64,000 bases of DNA. Source: Cyclobacterium sp. GTDB taxonomy: Bacteria > Bacteroidota > Bacteroidia > Cytophagales > Cyclobacteriaceae. The notes under the pieces are model-generated. The model was not told the origin of the DNA. It made no database searches and saw only the letters and a program-made list of their open reading frames with translations. Every line of letters begins with the position of its first letter. Positions within the stretch are counted from its first letter, which is position 1. This document shows positions 16,794-25,558 of this stretch, one piece after another. Both the position numbers and the translations under genes were made by a program. Where the stretch lies: positions 1 to 64,000 of the forward strand of contig NZ_JABURL010000027.1 of the NCBI RefSeq assembly GCF_014762705.1. The letters are read 5' to 3'.

Positions 16794-17006
16794 TCAGGAC
16801 AAAGCTTTTGCCCTTTCTACATGAAAAGATTTCCAAAGAAAATATCCGAATCCCAACTGAGGGACTACCAATAACAACATCTGGGGAAATACCGCTCCGG
16901 AACCCAAAGCCAGGCTCACATTCAATAGCTGCGAAACGGTGAGAATCACCAACACAGAGACCAAAGCAAACAAATTGGCCAAAATTAATTTTGATTGATT
17001 TTTCAT
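16794..17006 (-). CDS. Small two-span membrane protein
   Basis: Protein of 70 residues with two hydrophobic helices at about 8-31 and 38-58 (FPQMLLLVVPQLGFGYFLW) and a basic C-terminal tail. No family was recognised. The ATG start and composition are reasonable, and the gene ends at a shared hairpin. It may be a genuine small membrane protein; nothing in context hints at a function. Confidence 0.5.
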   Translation of the reverse strand: MKNQSKLILANLFALVSVLVILTVSQLLNVSLALGSGAVFPQMLLLVVPQLGFGYFLWKSFHVERAKALS

Positions 17007-17427
17007 AACATATAAAAGTTAAAAATTTAACAATTCAACAGGTTTTTTATCCTAACAACACCTATCTGAAGGCTAAGTTGAGGCAAAAATAACATTTTTC
17101 CAAACCTCTAATAATCATGAAAATCAGCAGTTTATAGCAATTTTGATTACAAAAAATGATAAATGTAAATCGTTTTACGTAAACTGTATTTGGACTCAAA
17201 AAAATTCTGAAAAAAATTTAAAAAATTTTTGCCTGCCTTTTATTCAGGTCAATGAAAAGATGATATTTCAAAATAAAATAGTTAAATCTCTTGGTAAACC
17301 TACAACAATTAAATTAGCCATCATTTCTGTAATTTACGTATGTTTAGAATTTAATTTTGTATATTTACTTTACTGTTCATGAAAAAATATATAAATGGGA
17401 TAGTATAAAATTTTCGACTGATTAAAA
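17007..17427. other. A/T-rich intergenic region
   Basis: About 420 bases of very A/T-rich DNA between divergent genes. A 79-codon frame at 17143-17382 is rich in Lys, Asn, Ile and Phe, as expected from composition alone, and is not called. The region probably holds the promoters of both flanking genes; only near-consensus elements such as TATATTTA are seen. Confidence 0.5.
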
Positions 17428-19032
17428 ATGGGTTTTGTCATAAAAATAATGTTGTTGACATGCCTGGTATTGGGTGAAGCGCTAGAAAGTTTTGCCCAGA
17501 ACCAGGGGCACTTACTTGATCTCAGAACTTGCGGAAAATCCTGTTCCTCCAGTAATTATACTGTGGAATCGGTCTACCTCAGTGATGTAGATGGAAAACC
17601 CATAACCAGTGATTTGCTGACTTGTACCCCGGGAGTTGAGCAAACCACTTATATTTCCTTTGTTTATAAAACAAGTTCAGGTAGTGAAGTCAGCAATGGG
17701 CGCTTATTTGCTGACCTATCGGTGGGCGATAGTACCATGTTTCTAAATTATTATTTTGGCAATATTCCCCCTGCCAAAACCATAGCGGACACCCTGACCC
17801 TATCTGCATTCCCCTTAAATTGGGTCTGTGGAGAAGAAGTAATTTTAAGCAATTCACTCCTGGCATGGACAACAAGTGGATCAGCTGATCTTTCATCAAG
17901 TTATATTTGTAACGACTACCCTACCGCCCAATGTCAGTTTACTTCGGATATAGTGGTGAATGCGCCGCTGGCTGTGCAGTTTGAATACGCCTACGATTGT
18001 CCGGAAAATGGGACGAGTACGGTATACTTCACAAGTACCACCAATGGCGGAAGGGTAGCCTACAACTATAGCTGGAGCTTTACCAATGCCACGATCAGTA
18101 GTTCCACCCTCGCTGACCCCACCGTTGAATATAACGAATCCGGCACAGCGGAGCTTACGGTCACGGATGCCAATGGCACCCAAAATTCCTATAATGTATC
18201 TGTAGAAGTACCTCAGGAAATCGATTTGACAGGTACGGTCACAGACCATACCGATGATGAAAACCCCGATGGGACCATCAGCCTGGATATCAACAGTACG
18301 GGAGATTATACCTTTTCCTGGACTGGACCGGGTGGTTTTACCAGTGATCAGCAGAACATCAGTGAACTTATTGCAGGTGACTATTTCCTCACGGTTACGG
18401 ATAGTTTTGGCTGTTTCACGGAGTGGACCTTTGAAGTGCTGTATTTTGGTGCCTTGCCCATCACCTGGGGAAAGATGCGCGTTTCATTAAGTCCTGATCA
18501 GTCTGAAGCCATCCTGGATTGGTCCACTTATAAAGAAACAGCCTCAAGTCATTTTGAAATTCAAAAATCCCTAGGGAACATCAATAATTTTGAGCCCATT
18601 GCTGAAGTCAATAGCGTTGGAAACAGCCAAAATATTAGCTATTATACTTTTAAGGACAAGTTGCGGCAAGCTAAGGCGCAAAGGCTATACTACCGGATCC
18701 GGCAATTTAACCTGGACGGAAGCAGTGAATACAGTGAGACTGTTTCTGCAATTGTTTCTGAAAGGACTCAAAAGGCAGCTGATTGGATAATCTATCCCAA
18801 CCCCTACAAAGACAAGGCACTCTGGTTACACTATTTGGGCCCGGTTATTCCGGATTCAAAAAAGCTAAAAATCAGGTTGATTTCTGCCACCGTGACTACT
18901 ACAACGGAAATTGAATGGGACAATAACACCATAGACCTGAAGGAGAAAATGAAAAATTTACCAAAAGGCTTGGTGATTTTGGAAATCCACTATGAAAACA
19001 TGATCCAACGGTTGAAGTTAATCATTAGATGA
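17428..19032 (+). CDS. Secreted PKD/SprB-repeat protein with type IX sorting tail
   Basis: Exported protein of 534 residues with a signal peptide ending near residue 24 (SFAQN). The N-terminal third is Cys-containing and beta-rich. Residues about 185-265 resemble a PKD domain (YNYSWSFTNAT ... LTVTDANG). Residues about 270-345 resemble a SprB-type repeat (DGTISLDINSTGDYTFSWTG ... GDYFLTVTDSFGC). Residues about 348-450 match the fibronectin-like region common before sorting tails (LDWSTYKETASSHFEIQKS). The C terminus, WIIYPNPYKDKALWLHYL to LKLIIR, is a type IX sorting domain. Probably a surface or secreted adhesin-like protein; the ligand is unknown. Confidence 0.82.
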   Translation: MGFVIKIMLLTCLVLGEALESFAQNQGHLLDLRTCGKSCSSSNYTVESVYLSDVDGKPITSDLLTCTPGVEQTTYISFVYKTSSGSEVSNGRLFADLSVGDSTMFLNYYFGNIPPAKTIADTLTLSAFPLNWVCGEEVILSNSLLAWTTSGSADLSSSYICNDYPTAQCQFTSDIVVNAPLAVQFEYAYDCPENGTSTVYFTSTTNGGRVAYNYSWSFTNATISSSTLADPTVEYNESGTAELTVTDANGTQNSYNVSVEVPQEIDLTGTVTDHTDDENPDGTISLDINSTGDYTFSWTGPGGFTSDQQNISELIAGDYFLTVTDSFGCFTEWTFEVLYFGALPITWGKMRVSLSPDQSEAILDWSTYKETASSHFEIQKSLGNINNFEPIAEVNSVGNSQNISYYTFKDKLRQAKAQRLYYRIRQFNLDGSSEYSETVSAIVSERTQKAADWIIYPNPYKDKALWLHYLGPVIPDSKKLKIRLISATVTTTTEIEWDNNTIDLKEKMKNLPKGLVILEIHYENMIQRLKLIIR

Positions 19033-19165
19033 ATTTTGAGGTAATTTGGCTGAATCGGGTTAACAAATGGGGATTTACTGTTTAAGCTTCACTATTGGCA
19101 GCGTATCAAATCGCAGAAGGGATCCCTTTTTTCGGCCTACCGGTTTCTTTCCCAATTTTTGCTGT

Positions 19166-19173
19166 TATTTTTG
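19166..19173 (+). promoter_or_regulatory. -7 promoter element upstream of the M16 peptidase operon
   Basis: TATTTTTG matches the phylum -7 consensus, but the -33 position carries only GTTT. Transcription would begin near 19180, which supports ATG 19192 over 19159 as the start of the peptidase gene. Confidence 0.4.
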
Positions 19174-19191
19174 TGTTTTGAAAAGCAAGGC

Positions 19192-20424
19192 ATGCCATAT
19201 CAGATCAAGGAATTAGCAAACGGAATCAGAATTGTTCATCAGGAAGTCAACAGTACCAGGTTGGTACACTGCGGGTTTGTACTGGATATAGGCAGCAGGG
19301 ATGAAACCCATGAGCAGCAGGGATTGGCCCATTTCTGGGAACATATGGCCTTTAAAGGCACAAAAAAGAGAAAAGCCTTTCACATCATCAACCGCCTGGA
19401 CTCAGTCGGAGGCGAGTTAAATGCGTATACCACTAAAGAAAAAATCTGTTTTTACGCCACCGTACTTCAACAGCATTGGGACAAAGCCGCCGACCTGCTT
19501 TGCGACATTACCTTTCACAGTACCTTCCCACCAAAACAAATAGACAAAGAAAGACAGGTTATACTGGAGGAAATGGCCATGTACAGGGATTCGCCTGAAG
19601 ATTCCCTGCAAGATGAATTTGACGCATTATTGTTCCCGGATCATTCCCTGGGGTACAATATTCTGGGAACGGAAGAAAGCGTCGGAAATTTTGGTCAGGA
19701 GGATTTTAAAGCCTTTGTGGAAAAGCACATGGCTACTTCCAGGATCGTATGCTCTGTAGTAGGAAACATCAGCTTCAAAAAAGTCCTGAATAGACTGGAG
19801 CCTTTGCTGGAAAACATCCCGGCAAAGCAAAGTTTTACAGAAAGAAAATCCACCAACGGCTACCAGCCAAAAACCAATATCCTTTATAAAGAAATTACCC
19901 AGGTGCACTGCGCCCTGGGCAAACCTGCGCCATCCTTAACTGATGAAAGACGCATTAAATTATTTTTGCTAAACAATATCCTGGGCGGGCCGAGCATGAA
20001 TTCGAGGTTGAATATGGCCCTGAGGGAAAAACATGGCCTGGCCTATAGTATTGAATCCATTTACCAGCCCTTTACCGATACGGGATTTATTGGAATATAT
20101 TACGGAACAGAAGAAAAAACTGCCGCAAAGGCCAGGAGAATCGTACTCAGGGAAATCAAGAAAATCCGGGAAAAAAAATTGGGCACCATGCAGCTGCACA
20201 TGGGAAAGGAACAAACCATAGGCCAAATGGCCATGGCTGAGGAAAACTATTCCGGTTTGATGCTGGTATATGGCAAAAGCCTGCTGGATAAGGGCGGAAT
20301 CGAATCTTTGGAAGATATTTTTTCTAAAATTCGTTCCTGTACGGCAGAAGACTTGCTAGAACTTGCCAACGAGGTGTATGATGATGAAAAATTCAGTTTT
20401 CTCACTTATTTACCCAAAGCATGA
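19192..20424 (+). CDS. M16-family zinc peptidase
   Basis: Single-length (410 residues) pitrilysin/processing-peptidase relative. The inverted zinc motif HFWEH is at residues 47-51, with the distal glutamate at about 126/127 in VILEEMAMYRDSPED. The N-terminal M16 domain covers about 12-160 and the inactive partner-like domain about 165-345 (CALGKPAPSLTDE ... NILGGPSMNSRLNMALRE). No signal peptide is seen, so it probably acts in the cytoplasm, perhaps as a dimer, on small peptides. The next gene overlaps its stop by 4 bases (ATGA), forming an operon with the O-methyltransferase and LysM transglycosylase. Confidence 0.92.
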   Translation: MPYQIKELANGIRIVHQEVNSTRLVHCGFVLDIGSRDETHEQQGLAHFWEHMAFKGTKKRKAFHIINRLDSVGGELNAYTTKEKICFYATVLQQHWDKAADLLCDITFHSTFPPKQIDKERQVILEEMAMYRDSPEDSLQDEFDALLFPDHSLGYNILGTEESVGNFGQEDFKAFVEKHMATSRIVCSVVGNISFKKVLNRLEPLLENIPAKQSFTERKSTNGYQPKTNILYKEITQVHCALGKPAPSLTDERRIKLFLLNNILGGPSMNSRLNMALREKHGLAYSIESIYQPFTDTGFIGIYYGTEEKTAAKARRIVLREIKKIREKKLGTMQLHMGKEQTIGQMAMAEENYSGLMLVYGKSLLDKGGIESLEDIFSKIRSCTAEDLLELANEVYDDEKFSFLTYLPKA

Positions 20425-21062
20425 TGATCAATGAAGATTTATTTACATACTGCTTGCAACATAGCGCTCAGGAAGATGATTTGCTCGGACATATCAGTCG
20501 GCAAACACACCTGAAAGTACTAAAACCCCGCATGCTTTCAGGCCCACTGCAGGGTAAACTGCTTGAAATGCTGGTAAAGTTGAGCGGCGCAAAACGGGTT
20601 TTGGAGATAGGAACTTTTACCGGTTATGCTACCATTTGCATGGGCCGGGGGCTTGGGAAAGAAGGTAAAATTGTCACCATGGATATCAATGAAGAACTGG
20701 AAACCATGGTCAGGGATTTTTTTTCCAGATCAGGTATGGCTTCTAAAATAGATTACCGTATTGGCAATGCCCTGGAATTGATACCAGAAATGGACCAGGC
20801 CTTTGATTTTGTTTTTATTGATGCAGATAAAAGAAATTATGTCAATTATTACGATCTTGTCGTTCAGGATATGGAGCCTGGCGGATTGATTTTGGCGGAC
20901 AACATCCTTTGGTCGGGAAAAGTTTTGGCTCAAAATCGTAAAAAACTGGACAGAGATACGGCTGCTATTCTGGCTTTTAACAAGCGGGTTCAGGAAGATC
21001 CAAGGGTGGAAAATGTCGTTTTGCCTATCAGAGATGGTATCATGTTGGCAAGAAAGCTATAA
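20421..21062 (+). CDS. SAM-dependent O-methyltransferase (catechol type)
   Basis: Class I methyltransferase of 213 residues, Methyltransf_3 / caffeoyl-CoA type. The SAM-binding motif VLEIGTFTGYATI is at about residues 60-72, the acidic ribose-binding segment VTMDINEE at about 84-91, and the metal-binding stretch FVFIDADKRNY at about 131-141 with LADNILWSG after it. It probably methylates a hydroxyl on a small aromatic or catechol-like compound with Mg. The start overlaps the peptidase stop by 4 bases, and the transglycosylase gene begins 6 bases after its stop. The substrate cannot be deduced. Confidence 0.9.
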   Translation: MMINEDLFTYCLQHSAQEDDLLGHISRQTHLKVLKPRMLSGPLQGKLLEMLVKLSGAKRVLEIGTFTGYATICMGRGLGKEGKIVTMDINEELETMVRDFFSRSGMASKIDYRIGNALELIPEMDQAFDFVFIDADKRNYVNYYDLVVQDMEPGGLILADNILWSGKVLAQNRKKLDRDTAAILAFNKRVQEDPRVENVVLPIRDGIMLARKL

Positions 21063-21068
21063 GCAAAA

Positions 21069-22649
21069 ATGATGAGGATATTCATTAGTTGTTTAATCAT
21101 TTTATTTTTTGACTGGTCTGCTTTGCAAGGTCAGGTTGTACCTCAGGTGCCCAAAACCATTTATTTTGCAGGCATGACTTTGCGGCTCAATGCTGCTGCC
21201 CAAAAGGAAATACAGGAAGATGTAGATGCCCAGTACAGGAGCCCTTCCCATTTCCAGGTAAAATTGGACAGGATCAATCTATTTCTTCCAGTAGTAGAAC
21301 GGGTATTGCAGGAAGAAGGAGTCCCCGAAGATTTTAAATATCTGGTCATTCAGGAAAGCAGCCTGATTTCAGATGCCGTTTCCACATCAAATGCCGTGGG
21401 TTTCTGGCAATTTAAAAAAGCGACAGCCGAAGAAGTAATGCTGCGGGTAGACCAGGAGATTGATGAAAGAAAAAGCATAGTAGCCTCTAGCAGAGGTGCC
21501 GCCGCCTACCTCAAAAAGCACCAAAGCTACCTCGACAACTGGGCCATTACCCTGGTTTCCTACCAAATGGGCCTGGGGGGTGCCAGAAGCTACTATAATG
21601 ACAAGTACCGGGGACAGCAAACAATGGACATTGACAGGTCCACCTACTGGTACCTGAAAAAATTCCTGGCGCATAAAATAGCCTACGAAAAACAACTGAA
21701 CCAAATGGTAAGTGACGGAGGGTACTTACACGAATACCCCGTAAGAGGCCCTACTGACCTGAAGGCGATAGCAAAAACCCTTGGGGTAAGTGAAAGCCAT
21801 CTAAAAGAGTATAACAAATGGACAACAAAGGGAAAGATACCCGGAGACCGGACCTATGTTGTCAATTACGTTCTCAACGGTATCGTACCTGAAAGACCTG
21901 TTTTAGCCAGTAATCCGCCCATAGCTACGGATGAAGGGCTTTCTCCCATGAAAAAAAATGCCCGAGGATACCCTCAGGTAACAGGAAACATCAATAAGGC
22001 CGGCGAAGCTGGTCAGATTCGGATAAATGGGATCAAGGGAATATTGGCCTCAGGCAGCAACCTCAGCCAATTGGCACAACAAGCTGGCATTAGCGAAAGG
22101 AAGTTGAGGCGGTCAAATGACCTCAAACCTGCTGACCCGGTACAGAGCGGGAAATATTACTACACCAAAAGAAAAAAAAGCAAGGCTGAGGTAGCCGAAC
22201 ATGTGGTACAACCCGGCGAAACGCTTTGGGGCATTGCTCAACTTTATGGCATCCGACTGCATTCCCTGATGGCCAAAAACCGCATTTATAAAGACAAGCA
22301 ACTGCTTCCTGGCATGGTATTGCGCCTTAGAAAATACTATAAAAGAAATGAAACTATTTCACGGGTAAAACTGGTTCCCGCCAGGCCCCAACAACAAGTC
22401 GCAAAATCCAGGATTGAAAAACAGGAGGTCATTGTCCCTGACAAACCTGCCAACAAGAACATCGTCGTACCCGAAAGGGGAGAGCCGGAAAAAGAGATAA
22501 GCCCGGTGTTTCATCAGGTTTTACCCGGTGATACCCTCTATGCCATTTCTAAAAAATATGATGTAACGGTCGATGAACTAAAAGACTGGAATAAAATTGG
22601 TCCTGACAACCTACTTTCGGTAGGACAAAAACTGGAAATCAGAAAATAA
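21069..22649 (+). CDS. MltD-like lytic transglycosylase with LysM repeats
   Basis: Periplasmic peptidoglycan-cleaving enzyme of 526 residues. A signal peptide ends at about residue 22. The SLT domain covers about 80-195, with the catalytic glutamate in VIQESSL and the conserved SNAVGFWQF and SYQMGLGG. LysM-type modules follow at about 220-255 (less typical), 375-425 (HVVQPGETLWGIAQLYGI) and 478-525 (HQVLPGDTLYAISKKYDV). It forms an operon with the peptidase and methyltransferase upstream. It would help remodel the cell wall; the link to the two upstream enzymes is not obvious. Confidence 0.92.
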   Translation: MMRIFISCLIILFFDWSALQGQVVPQVPKTIYFAGMTLRLNAAAQKEIQEDVDAQYRSPSHFQVKLDRINLFLPVVERVLQEEGVPEDFKYLVIQESSLISDAVSTSNAVGFWQFKKATAEEVMLRVDQEIDERKSIVASSRGAAAYLKKHQSYLDNWAITLVSYQMGLGGARSYYNDKYRGQQTMDIDRSTYWYLKKFLAHKIAYEKQLNQMVSDGGYLHEYPVRGPTDLKAIAKTLGVSESHLKEYNKWTTKGKIPGDRTYVVNYVLNGIVPERPVLASNPPIATDEGLSPMKKNARGYPQVTGNINKAGEAGQIRINGIKGILASGSNLSQLAQQAGISERKLRRSNDLKPADPVQSGKYYYTKRKKSKAEVAEHVVQPGETLWGIAQLYGIRLHSLMAKNRIYKDKQLLPGMVLRLRKYYKRNETISRVKLVPARPQQQVAKSRIEKQEVIVPDKPANKNIVVPERGEPEKEISPVFHQVLPGDTLYAISKKYDVTVDELKDWNKIGPDNLLSVGQKLEIRK

Positions 22650-22665
22650 ATAAAGGAATTGACTG

Positions 22666-22673
22666 TATATTTG
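22666..22673 (+). promoter_or_regulatory. -7 promoter element of the DUF3078 gene
   Basis: TATATTTG matches TAnnTTTG and lies 20 bases before the ATG at 22694. No TTG is found at the right distance upstream. It indicates transcription separate from the transglycosylase operon. Confidence 0.4.
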
Positions 22674-22693
22674 CCCCATAGCTAAAGACAAAC

Positions 22694-23677
22694 ATGCCCG
22701 GTAGGATTATTTTATTTTTGATTTTGTTATTGATTACAAGAGCCGGCTTCTCCCAGGATATTTCCAAAGCAGATACGGTCATCATTGGAGGGGATACATT
22801 GGTCATGCAGGGTGATTCCTTGATTTTCACCACTGAAGCACCTCCTGTTTACTGGAAAAATGGGGGAAATTTTAATTTAAGCCTGCAACAGGTAAGTTTA
22901 AGCAATTGGGCAGCTGGGGGAGCAAGTTCTTTTGCCTTGAATACCGGTGTTCAGCTTTTTGCCAATTACAAAAAAGAAAATATCATTTGGGATACCAAAT
23001 TATCGGTCAATTACGGCATAAACCGACAAACAGGAAGGGCCTATCCTACCCGGAAATCAAATGACAATTTCAATTTTTCGAGTAAATACGGACGACAATT
23101 GAGTGAAAAGGTTTACCTATCCACCCAAATTGATGCCCGGACCCAACTGCTTGAAGGATACCGGTACTTCCGGCCCTCAGGTGCGGAAAGAGAAAGCCGA
23201 AACAGAATCTCAGACTTTTTGAGTCCTGGATATGTACAATCCTCCACTGGTTTGAATTACCAGACGACATTTGAAAACGATGGTAAATTCTCCACCATTC
23301 TTTCTCCTTTTACCGGCAGGTTTACCATTGTAATGGATGATTCTCTAAGCAGGGCAGGTGCATTTGGTGTTGTTCCCGGAGAAAAAGTCAGGCCAGAGGC
23401 CGGTGTTTCCATGGGCACCACGGCGGATTTTCAGTTGATGGAAAACATTCGCTGGAAAACAGATCTCAACCTCTTTTCCAACTATGAAAAACTTGGAAAC
23501 ATGGTTGTCAATTTCAATTCGGTCATCAGCCTCAAGGTAAATAAATACATTTCTACCAGGATTGAAACCATCCTCATCTACGACGAAAGTGTCTTTATAG
23601 AACAGGATGATGGCAGCTCTTCCCGGGCCATTCAGCTACAAAATCTCATTAACTTCGGAATTGGCCTGGATTTCTAA
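22694..23677 (+). CDS. DUF3078 outer-membrane protein
   Basis: Exported protein of 327 residues with a signal peptide ending near residue 20 (GFSQD). The stretch YWKNGGNFNLSLQQVSLSNW followed by AAGGASSFALN is the hallmark of DUF3078, a family confined largely to this phylum. Alternating hydrophobic residues through the rest suggest an outer-membrane beta-barrel. The role is unknown. Its stop overlaps the end of the convergent dnaX gene by 4 bases. Confidence 0.85.
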   Translation: MPGRIILFLILLLITRAGFSQDISKADTVIIGGDTLVMQGDSLIFTTEAPPVYWKNGGNFNLSLQQVSLSNWAAGGASSFALNTGVQLFANYKKENIIWDTKLSVNYGINRQTGRAYPTRKSNDNFNFSSKYGRQLSEKVYLSTQIDARTQLLEGYRYFRPSGAERESRNRISDFLSPGYVQSSTGLNYQTTFENDGKFSTILSPFTGRFTIVMDDSLSRAGAFGVVPGEKVRPEAGVSMGTTADFQLMENIRWKTDLNLFSNYEKLGNMVVNFNSVISLKVNKYISTRIETILIYDESVFIEQDDGSSSRAIQLQNLINFGIGLDF

Positions 23678-25412
23678 AAATCAGTTTCCAGGCCAAAACG
23701 ATTCTTAAGTTCTTTTAAGGCTGGCGATTTTTTCAAAAGGAAACTCAATTTCTCACTGGAGGTATACAGGTTTTTTGAAGGATCAATAGCCTCTTCTTTC
23801 ACTTCAAAACTAACTTCCAGTTCCGGGTGTTGCAATTTTCTGCGCAGGATTCCAGTGAGTTCAGGCCTGAGTTTGGAAAAAAGATCTTCCTGAATCCCTT
23901 TGCTCAGAAAAAACACTACATGGTATCCCCTGACTTCAAAGGGCTGCTTCAATAGGGCCATCTCCATGTTTTTATGATCTTCACTAAAAGCATGCTTTAC
24001 CTCTTCCAACATTTGTTGTACTGCCTGCTCAGTGAGTTCTTGTATAGGCTGAACCGAAGTTTCGGCTGATACCGATTGTTTTCCCTTTTCTTTTTCAACC
24101 TGCCCCGTCAATGGGCGCTCCTTTATTTGATTCCTGACGGCGGACAAACTGGAGGGAATTGCAATGGTCTTTTTTACAACCGATCCTTCGTTGACCTGAC
24201 CACTTAAGCTTGAAGGTTTAGGCTGCTGTTTGGTTTCATCTCTATCACCCTTACCTTCAGCTGCTATACTTTTTTTTTTGAATCTGCATCAGAAACAGCC
24301 GCAAGATTGATCGCATGAGGAAGTTTGGCCAGTTTCATCAAAACCAATTCTACATGTAACCGCTGGTTTTTACTGCTCTTATAAGCCATATCTGCCTGAT
24401 TACAAATGTTCAGGGCCGACAAAAGAAAAGAAAGCGGCGCTTTAGCTGCCTGAGCAGTATAGCGGCTTTTTACAGTCTCCGAAACCTCAAGCAATTGTAC
24501 GGTATCCGGGTCTTTGCAAACCATCAATTCCCGAAAATGCTCACTCAGGCCTACCAAAAAATTATGACCATCGAATCCCTTCTTCAAAATTTCATCAAAA
24601 ATCAACAGGGCTTTGGAAATGCTTTCTTCCAGCAATGCATCTGTCACCTTAAAGTAATAATCATAATCCAGAACATGAAGGTTATTGATAGTTTCCTGAT
24701 AGGTCACTTTATTACCTGCAGAAAAAGTGACAATAAGATCAAAAATCGACAAAGCATCCCTCAGAGCTCCATCGGCTTTGGACGCTATCAGCCTTAAGGC
24801 TTCATCTTCATAGTCGATACCCTCTTCTTTTGCAATATAAGCCAGGTGTTGGCTGATATCCTGCACCTGAATTCTGTTAAAATCAAAAATCTGACATCTG
24901 GAAAGAATCGTAGGAAGTATTTTGTGTTTTTCAGTGGTAGCCAATATAAAAATAGCATGTTTGGGTGGCTCCTCCAGGGTCTTCAAAAAAGCATTAAACG
25001 CCGCTGGGCTGAGCATGTGCACCTCATCAATGATGTATACTTTGTACTTGCCCTTTTGAGGCACATACCGGACCTGCTCTACCAAATTTCGGATTTCGTC
25101 CACGGAATTGTTGGACGCAGCATCAAGTTCATGAACATTAAAGGAACTATTGGCATTAAACGCCTCACAAGAACTGCAAGTATTACAGGCCTCCCCACTG
25201 TCCTGCCTGGATTCGCAGTTAATGGTTTTGGCCAGTATCCTGGCACAGGTAGTCTTTCCCACTCCTCTTGGGCCACAAAACAAAAAAGCCTGAGCAAGGT
25301 GGTTGTTTTTAATGGCATTTTTTAAGGTGGTGGTAATATGACTTTGTCCCACTACGCTTTTAAAATCGGAGGGCCTGTACTTTCTGGCAGAAACAACAAA
25401 ATTTTCCATCAC
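23674..25412 (-). CDS. DNA polymerase III subunit tau (dnaX), long form requiring a -1 frameshift
   Basis: Clamp-loader ATPase that loads the sliding clamp. The N-terminal 380 residues are in one frame: Walker A GPRGVGKTT (47-55), four zinc cysteines (66, 76, 79, 82), Walker B VYIIDE (125-130) and sensor segment ATTEKHKILPTILSRCQ. The zero frame ends at TAG 24264-24266, directly after ten A (plus 24270-24279). A -1 shift, or one extra A, continues through KKKSIAAEGKGDRDETKQQ into the C-terminal region (VRNQIKERPLTG ... NRFGLETDF), giving about 579 residues, a normal length for the full protein. No stop interrupts the shifted frame between the A run and 23674. Programmed slippage, a natural frameshift mutation and a homopolymer sequencing error are all possible; the first is favoured. 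Confidence 0.85.
24207..24279 (-). promoter_or_regulatory. Candidate dnaX slippage site: A10 run plus downstream stem
   Basis: Minus strand: TCA, ten A in all, GTA, TAG. The run (plus 24270-24279) allows tandem slippage of A-AAA-AAA. Seven bases after it, AGCTGAAGGT (plus 24253-24262) can pair with ACCTTCAAGCT (plus 24207-24217) as a 10-pair stem with one bulged A and a 35-base loop. Such a stem just downstream of the slip site stimulates frameshifting in E. coli dnaX. No Shine-Dalgarno-like stimulator is seen upstream. A run of ten A would also support transcriptional slippage, as in Thermus. Confidence 0.55.
24264..25412 (-). CDS. DNA polymerase III subunit gamma-like short form of dnaX
   Basis: The unshifted reading of dnaX gives 382 residues ending SDADSKKKV. 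It contains the AAA+ ATPase domain, the zinc module and the helical clamp-loader collar, but lacks the C-terminal extension, exactly what defines gamma as opposed to tau in bacteria that make both. In E. coli and Thermus the two products arise at A-rich slippery sites of the same gene. That precedent and the position of the stop three codons after the run start support a short product here. Confidence 0.6.
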   Translation of the reverse strand: MMENFVVSARKYRPSDFKSVVGQSHITTTLKNAIKNNHLAQAFLFCGPRGVGKTTCARILAKTINCESRQDSGEACNTCSSCEAFNANSSFNVHELDAASNNSVDEIRNLVEQVRYVPQKGKYKVYIIDEVHMLSPAAFNAFLKTLEEPPKHAIFILATTEKHKILPTILSRCQIFDFNRIQVQDISQHLAYIAKEEGIDYEDEALRLIASKADGALRDALSIFDLIVTFSAGNKVTYQETINNLHVLDYDYYFKVTDALLEESISKALLIFDEILKKGFDGHNFLVGLSEHFRELMVCKDPDTVQLLEVSETVKSRYTAQAAKAPLSFLLSALNICNQADMAYKSSKNQRLHVELVLMKLAKLPHAINLAAVSDADSKKKV

Positions 25413-25558
25413 CGCAATTTATAAAATTAATTGAACTTAAATCTGCTCCTCTCTCCTTTTTACCTCTCACAAAAGGTTAAAACGCTGAAAGTTTGACTTT
25501 TAAAATCAAAGTGGATTCTGATTATAAATCCATTGACCTTAGTGTAAAAAAGAATGAC

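Noticed and set aside
17143-17382. 79-codon plus-strand frame in an A/T-rich gap
   Set aside because: Its composition is what random A/T-rich DNA gives, with no domain, signal peptide or start context of note.
19117-19128. AAGGGATCCCTT palindrome before the M16 peptidase operon
   Set aside because: A 12-base palindrome without loop that contains a BamHI site; too short for a terminator and probably chance.
23674-24147. The dnaX C-terminal frame as an independent gene starting at 24147
   Set aside because: The frame is open upstream to the A10 run and the product matches the missing DnaX C terminus; the TTG at 24147 is only an internal codon.
25492-25510. Near-palindrome TTTGACTTTTAAAATCAAA between dnaX and the acetyltransferase gene
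   Set aside because: It is A/T-rich and imperfect, with no clear T run or promoter overlap, so neither a terminator nor an operator can be supported.
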